Of a stretch of 64,000 nucleotides of DNA, positions 60,020-64,000 are shown piece after piece (the first letter of the stretch is position 1; the number at the start of each line of letters is the position of its first letter). This DNA is from Pseudomonas libanensis (GTDB lineage Bacteria; Pseudomonadota; Gammaproteobacteria; Pseudomonadales; Pseudomonadaceae), in assembly GCF_001439685.1 (NCBI RefSeq), contig NZ_JYLH01000001.1:310001-374000 (forward strand), in the 5' to 3' direction. A model generated the notes under the pieces. The model ran no database searches. It was not told the origin of the DNA and worked only from the letters and a program-made list of their open reading frames with translations. The position numbers were made by a program, and so were the translations under genes.

Positions 60020-61682
60020 GTGCGGCCTCCAGCACTATCCGTCCGCTGGAGCAGGCAGCGACGCCGTTGCGGTAGGCGAAGTACAGCTTGCGGCGCTCCC
60101 GGTCAAAGCGCAGGTGCAGTTCGATTTGATCGCCTGGACGCACCAGTTGCTGGAACTTGAGCACTTCCATCCCGGCGAATGTACCCGGTAAGTCCAGCAG
60201 TTGCTGGCCCAGGTTGAATGCCCATTCCACCTGCACCACGCCCGGCAGCACGGGCGTTACCGGGAAGTGGCCGCTGAAATAGGTCAGGTCCGGCGGAACG
60301 CTCAGTTGCACGGTCCATTCGCCATCGGCTTCGACCTGTTCCAGCACTTGCGGGGCTTTGGGGCGTGGCGCCAACAGCAACGCTTCGACCTCGGCCTGGG
60401 GCAGCTTGCCCTGGCTGTTCAGCGGCAATTGGCGCAGCAATCGCCAGCGCCGGGGCAGGGCCAGGGCTTCGCAATGCTGGCCCAGGTGCTGGCGCAGGGT
60501 TTGGGTCAGCGTGCGCCGGCCCTGGTTGCGCAGGGCATGCAGGCCCGCCGCGCTGAGTACCACCAGGGCACCAAGGGAGGCGCGGTTTTCCTGCACCACG
60601 CCCAGGCGGGTTTCGGCGACCCAGGAGTGGGTCATCAGCGCTTGTTCCAGCATCGGCAAGGAGATGCGTTTTTCTTCCAGCTTGACGATGCGGTCCAAGC
60701 GGCCCAGCAATTCGAAACGGCCATCGGCATGGATGCGTGCGGCGTCGGCGGTTTGCTCCACATGCCCTTCGGGCAGGTATTTTGATGCGATGCGCAGCGC
60801 GCCGTCGGCATCCTGGCTCAGTTGCACATCGGCAAACGGCTGCCAGGGTTGTGCGCCCTGGCGCCAGGCGATGCCGCCGGTTTCCGAGCTGCCGAGAATT
60901 TCCGTCGGCCATTGCTGCAAGCGGTCGTATAGGCTGCCGGCGGCTTCAACCGGCAACGCGCCACCGGAGGAAAACACCCGCGCTACTCGGCTCAGTGCCG
61001 GCCAGTCGAGGTTGTCGCCCATGCGCTTGAGCAGCGCCGGGCTGGCGACCCAGGCAAATCGGGGATACTCGCGGCTGGCGCGCTGCATGTCTTCGGGGAA
61101 TGCCAGTTGTTTGCGCACAAAGAGGCGACCTGCGCACAGCGGCCACAACACACGAAACAGCAAGCCGTAGATATGTTGGGTCGCGACGCTGCCGATGATG
61201 CAGGCGTCTTTAAGGTCCGCGCCCCACAGGGCTTCCAGCGCCTGGACTTCATTGGCCAGTTGGCGCAGGGACTTGTCGATGCGCTTGGGCTCGCCGCTGG
61301 AGCCGGAGGTACACAGGCTCAGTTGGCAGCTGTCCAGATCAAGCACCGCAGGGCTCAGTGGCGCCTGGTACAGCGCCTCGAGGTCAGCGACTTCGGTCAG
61401 CCAGGCGTCGACGGCAGGCGCCCAGCGTTGGCGGGTCTGGGGCTGCAGGTCGGCGGGCAGCAGCACGCTGGCACCGGCGCGCCAGGCGCCCAGCAAGGCA
61501 ATCGCCAGGACGCCCGCGTCTTCCAGGTACACGGCCAGGCGCTGGATGCCACGCGCCTGCAGGCCGGCTGCCAGGCGCAGGGACGCTTCCCACAGCTGGG
61601 CGTGATTCATGTCAGGCTCGGTGGTGACCCAGCGCTGTTGCAGCGGCTCAAGCAACAAGTGCTCAAGTTTCAACCCATTCAT
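60012..61682 (-). CDS. AMP-dependent acyl ligase fused to a hotdog dehydratase (ApeH-ApeI type)
   Basis: Two-domain protein of 556 residues. The N-terminal adenylating ligase (1 to about 440) has [16 protein letters not shown] (123-138), the [15 protein letters not shown] hinge and the catalytic Lys in NSQGKLPQ. The C-terminal hotdog dehydratase (about 447-556) has [18 protein letters not shown] with active-site His472 and Glu486. These are separate genes in the best-studied aryl polyene clusters. The ligase would load the aryl acid onto ACP. The ATG at 61682 overlaps the upstream stop (ATGA). Confidence 0.9.
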   Translation of the reverse strand: MNGLKLEHLLLEPLQQRWVTTEPDMNHAQLWEASLRLAAGLQARGIQRLAVYLEDAGVLAIALLGAWRAGASVLLPADLQPQTRQRWAPAVDAWLTEVADLEALYQAPLSPAVLDLDSCQLSLCTSGSSGEPKRIDKSLRQLANEVQALEALWGADLKDACIIGSVATQHIYGLLFRVLWPLCAGRLFVRKQLAFPEDMQRASREYPRFAWVASPALLKRMGDNLDWPALSRVARVFSSGGALPVEAAGSLYDRLQQWPTEILGSSETGGIAWRQGAQPWQPFADVQLSQDADGALRIASKYLPEGHVEQTADAARIHADGRFELLGRLDRIVKLEEKRISLPMLEQALMTHSWVAETRLGVVQENRASLGALVVLSAAGLHALRNQGRRTLTQTLRQHLGQHCEALALPRRWRLLRQLPLNSQGKLPQAEVEALLLAPRPKAPQVLEQVEADGEWTVQLSVPPDLTYFSGHFPVTPVLPGVVQVEWAFNLGQQLLDLPGTFAGMEVLKFQQLVRPGDQIELHLRFDRERRKLYFAYRNGVAACSSGRIVLEAAHA

Positions 61683-62224
61683 ACGCGGCCTCGAACCCTT
61701 TGTCGTACCAGCCATTCCACGGCAAACAACAGCGCCATCAGCCCGTAGGCGATCAAGCCGTTGTACAACGTCCACCAGCTCAGCGGCGCCCACAGCGTGA
61801 GCGCGGCGGCGAGCAAGCCATTACACAGAAAAAATGCACTCCACACCACGGTGACCTGGCGGGTATACACGATTGCCTTCGGCGGCAGCTGCGGGTCAGT
61901 CATGCGTGCCAGACGCTCGACCATCGGCGGGCCGTATTTCAGGCTCAGGCCGAACAGCGCCAACATGAACGCGCTGACCAGGCTCGGGTACCAGCGCAGC
62001 CACTGCGGGTTATCAAACCAGGCCAGCAGCAGGCAGAACAGGATCACCGTTGCCGCCATCGCGCGGCTGCCCGGGCGCCGCGCAGCCGTCAGGGCGCGCA
62101 GCAGCCACAAGCTGCCCAGCAACAAGCCGAACTGCCACGGCGCAAAGTGCTCGGTGCCGTAATACACAGCGAAGGGGTACAGCAGCCCCGCCAACAACAG
62201 GCCAAGGCCGATCAGCCGGCTCAT
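61679..62224 (-). CDS. Membrane protein of COG4648 type, aryl polyene cluster
   Basis: Integral membrane protein of 181 residues with five or six hydrophobic helices (LIGLGLLLAGLLYPFAVYYG; ATVILFCLLLAWFD; VVWSAFFLCNGLLAAALTLW). Proteins of this type recur in aryl polyene clusters but have no assigned reaction; transport or lipid handling is likely. Overlaps the ACP upstream and the ligase downstream by four bases. Confidence 0.85.
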   Translation of the reverse strand: MSRLIGLGLLLAGLLYPFAVYYGTEHFAPWQFGLLLGSLWLLRALTAARRPGSRAMAATVILFCLLLAWFDNPQWLRWYPSLVSAFMLALFGLSLKYGPPMVERLARMTDPQLPPKAIVYTRQVTVVWSAFFLCNGLLAAALTLWAPLSWWTLYNGLIAYGLMALLFAVEWLVRQRVRGRV

Positions 62225-62475
62225 GCGGCGGGCTGGACCAGACGGTACACCGCCTCAACCACGTCGTTCACAGTGCGTACTGCCTTGAACTCTTCGGCGG
62301 CGATCTTCTTGCCGGTCTGGCGCTTGATGTGGTCGATCAGGTCCACGGCGTCGATGCTGTCGATTTCCAGGTCCTGGTACAGGTTGGCGTCAAGGGTGAC
62401 GCGTTCAGGTTCCAGCTCAAACAGTTCCACCAAGGCGTCGCGCAGGGTGTTGAAAATATCGTCACGAGTTTGCAT
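62221..62475 (-). CDS. Acyl carrier protein 2, aryl polyene cluster
   Basis: ACP of 84 residues. Ser40 in LEIDSIDAVDLI is the phosphopantetheine site. Acidic, helical, starting MQTRDDIFNTLRDALVELF. One of two ACPs in tandem, nine bases downstream of the other; in known systems one carries the starter or growing chain. No phosphopantetheinyl transferase is visible in the window. Confidence 0.93.
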   Translation of the reverse strand: MQTRDDIFNTLRDALVELFELEPERVTLDANLYQDLEIDSIDAVDLIDHIKRQTGKKIAAEEFKAVRTVNDVVEAVYRLVQPAA

Positions 62476-62484
62476 GGTACGGTC

Positions 62485-62754
62485 TCAAGCTGCCTGTCGG
62501 GCCGTGACGAACGCCGCAAGGCTGGCCACGTTGGTGAAATGATTGCGGGTGTCTTTGGCGTCGGCATCGATCTTGATACCGTAGGTTTTCTGGATCGCCA
62601 GGCCCAATTCCAGGGCGTCGACCGAGTCCAGGCCCAGGCCTTCGCCGAACAGGGTCTGATCGCTGCCAATATCGTCGGCGCTGATGTCTTCCAGGCCCAG
62701 GGCCTCGATGATCAGCTCTTTTATCTCGTGCTCAAGGCTTTTTTGGTTGCTCAT
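62485..62754 (-). CDS. Acyl carrier protein 1, aryl polyene cluster
   Basis: ACP of 89 residues beginning MSNQKSLEHEIKELIIEAL, with the phosphopantetheine site Ser44 in GLGLDSVDALEL. The ATG at 62754 lies inside the 3' end of the acyltransferase gene (23-base overlap). It differs clearly from the second ACP, so the two probably have distinct partners. Confidence 0.93.
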   Translation of the reverse strand: MSNQKSLEHEIKELIIEALGLEDISADDIGSDQTLFGEGLGLDSVDALELGLAIQKTYGIKIDADAKDTRNHFTNVASLAAFVTARQAA

Positions 62755-63544
62755 CTTCGGCGAGCTCCTTAATGAAATAGTGATGCAGGTAATCGTTGAG
62801 CTTGCGTGAAGCCTGGGGCGCGGGGCCGAGCGCGGCAAACGCTTGTGGTTCTATATCGGCCCCCACGCGCAAACTGAAGTGGAATCGACGTTTGGGAATG
62901 CGATACCAGGGTTCGGCCTTGGTCAGGGTCGTGGGGCTGACCTTGATCACCACCGGGGTGATGATTGTCGCACCGCGCAGGGCAATGGCAGCGCCACCGC
63001 GATGAAAGGCAGGCGCCGCGCCGGGCGTGGTGCGGGTGCCTTCGGGAAAGATGATCAGGGTCTGGCCGGTGCGCAGGGCGTCGGCAGCCGCATCGAGCAT
63101 GTCGGCGCTGCCGTCGTTGCTGATATAGCCGGCATCGCGCACCGGGCCGCGGGTGAACGGGTTCTGGAACAAGCTCTGCTTGACCACGCAGTTGGTCTGG
63201 CGCATCAGGCCGATCAGGAACACCACGTCGATCAGCGACGGGTGGTTGGCGACGATCATCTGCCCGGGGCGCCCGAGCTTTTCGGCGCCCTCGACGCTGA
63301 AAGTGAGGATGCCCAGGGATTTCATCAAGCGGATAAAGAACCAGAACAGGCAACTGATGGTGTGGCGTGCGCGCCGCTGGTGCTGCGTGGCGTCGCCCGG
63401 CAGGCAATTAAGCAGCGGAAACACCAGCAAACGCAGGCACAGTCCGCCCATGCCGAACACGAAAAAACTCGCGGCGGTGGCGAACAGGCGCCAGTAGTAG
63501 GCGTCTCGAGGCTTGTCGGTCAGGGCTTGCGTTGCCAGTTCCAT
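62732..63544 (-). CDS. PlsC-type 1-acylglycerol-3-phosphate acyltransferase-like protein
   Basis: Acyltransferase of 270 residues starting MELATQALTDKPRDAYYWR. A membrane helix at about 22-45 precedes the PlsC domain, which has the HX4D motif VANHPSLIDVVFL and the FPEGTRTTPG motif. With the LpxL-like enzyme it probably builds or acylates the lipid anchor of the aryl polyene. Overlaps the upstream ketosynthase-like gene by 25 bases. Confidence 0.9.
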   Translation of the reverse strand: MELATQALTDKPRDAYYWRLFATAASFFVFGMGGLCLRLLVFPLLNCLPGDATQHQRRARHTISCLFWFFIRLMKSLGILTFSVEGAEKLGRPGQMIVANHPSLIDVVFLIGLMRQTNCVVKQSLFQNPFTRGPVRDAGYISNDGSADMLDAAADALRTGQTLIIFPEGTRTTPGAAPAFHRGGAAIALRGATIITPVVIKVSPTTLTKAEPWYRIPKRRFHFSLRVGADIEPQAFAALGPAPQASRKLNDYLHHYFIKELAEDEQPKKP

Positions 63545-64000
63545 ACGCGGTTCTTCCAGGCATGTTGGCAGGCGCCCTGTTCGGTCAACAGGGTGCGCAG
63601 CAGGTTCAGGGCATGGGGCCACTGGGCGGTGGTGCAGGGTTGGACAGTGGCACTGGTGAGTTCCAGTTGCCACTCGTCGCCCGGGGTCAGCAACAGGCCG
63701 AGGGCGTAGGGGAACGGCACATCATCGATCCAACCGGCGTAGGCTTCGGGCGGCTGTTCTTCGGTGATCACCAGCAGCACCGCGGGGGCCCCTTCATTGA
63801 GCAGGGTGGCGGCTTCGAGCACGCCGTGCTCCAGGCCATCGCCTGCGGCGGCGAGGGCGGTCATTTCACTGGTTTCATTGCGCAGGATCGACCACAGGCC
63901 AATCACTGCGTTGTGCACCGACAGGCTGAACTGGGTTGGCGACAGCGGCTGGTCGTTGGCCAGGTCACTGAGGATATCGAGGGTGCGTGGGGTTTCGCCG
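63520..64000 (-). CDS. Beta-ketoacyl synthase-like chain length factor, partial (5' end beyond window)
   Basis: The frame is open to the window edge, so the N-terminus is missing. The visible ~159 residues include SPTQFSLSVHNAVIGLWSI, the hallmark of the short N-terminal-like ketoacyl synthase family that accompanies aryl polyene clusters. No active-site Cys lies in the visible part, and the frame stops after GACQHAWKNRVWNWQRKP, so it is not a full condensing enzyme. It probably sets chain length with the KS. An internal GTG at 63918 is not the true start. Confidence 0.85.
   Translation of the reverse strand, partial: GETPRTLDILSDLANDQPLSPTQFSLSVHNAVIGLWSILRNETSEMTALAAAGDGLEHGVLEAATLLNEGAPAVLLVITEEQPPEAYAGWIDDVPFPYALGLLLTPGDEWQLELTSATVQPCTTAQWPHALNLLRTLLTEQGACQHAWKNRVWNWQRKP

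Overview
The window is a chromosomal segment from a Pseudomonas of the fluorescens group. This is judged from its high GC content, from the core gene order known from Pseudomonas (ubi/tat/his genes, the medium-chain PHA locus, hslVU-argS-priA, ponA-pilMNOPQ-aroKB-gltBD-hemE), and from many copies of the typical Pseudomonas REP palindrome between genes. No tRNA, rRNA, insertion sequence or CRISPR array was seen.

Layout. Positions 15-8016 (minus strand) carry a chemoreceptor with a FliA-like promoter, then rsmE, tatCBA, hisE, hisI and ubiB-ubiJ-ubiE, several with 1-4 base overlaps. Positions 8162-15040 hold the PHA locus: a small granule-region protein, phaI and phaF on the plus strand, converging on phaC1-phaZ-phaC2-phaD, which has a good sigma-54 site upstream of phaC1. 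Positions 15290-22836 (minus) hold a DUF971 protein, hslVU with a heat-shock promoter, argS plus a SPOR-domain protein, and priA. From 23063 the plus strand carries rpmE, a secreted thermonuclease-like protein and a short malic enzyme. ponA (minus) diverges from pilM-pilN-pilOP-pilQ, followed by aroK, aroB, a DamX-like protein, gltB, gltD and hemE. A hipBA-type toxin-antitoxin pair lies at 43021-44536, then an MFS exporter with a divergent LysR regulator.

From 46892 to the right edge, everything is on the minus strand and forms an aryl polyene (APE)-type pigment cluster of about 17 kb, cut by the window edge. It has ketosynthases, a chain-length-factor-like ketosynthase (partial), a ketoreductase, two dehydratases (one fused to the aryl-activating ligase), two acyl carrier proteins, a thioesterase, an aromatic ammonia-lyase, a methyltransferase, a halogenase-like flavoprotein, two acyltransferases, a glycosyltransferase, an MMPL exporter, a LolA-like protein and a DUF3261 lipoprotein. 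Together these would make an aryl head group, extend it into a polyene, decorate it, attach it to a lipid and move it to the outer membrane.

The points most worth a second look are: the compacted pil operon (PilM with an internal in-frame deletion, PilO and PilP fused into one protein, and a short PilQ); the APE cluster with a fused ligase-dehydratase, a flavoprotein carrying the halogenase WxWxIP motif and an ammonia-lyase with an unusual selectivity dipeptide; a REP doublet that appears to be translated as the N-terminus of the LolA-like protein; an rpmE terminator inside the signal-peptide codons of the next gene; and a HipA with Gly in place of the usual autophosphorylated Ser, controlled by two similar operators 40 bp apart.
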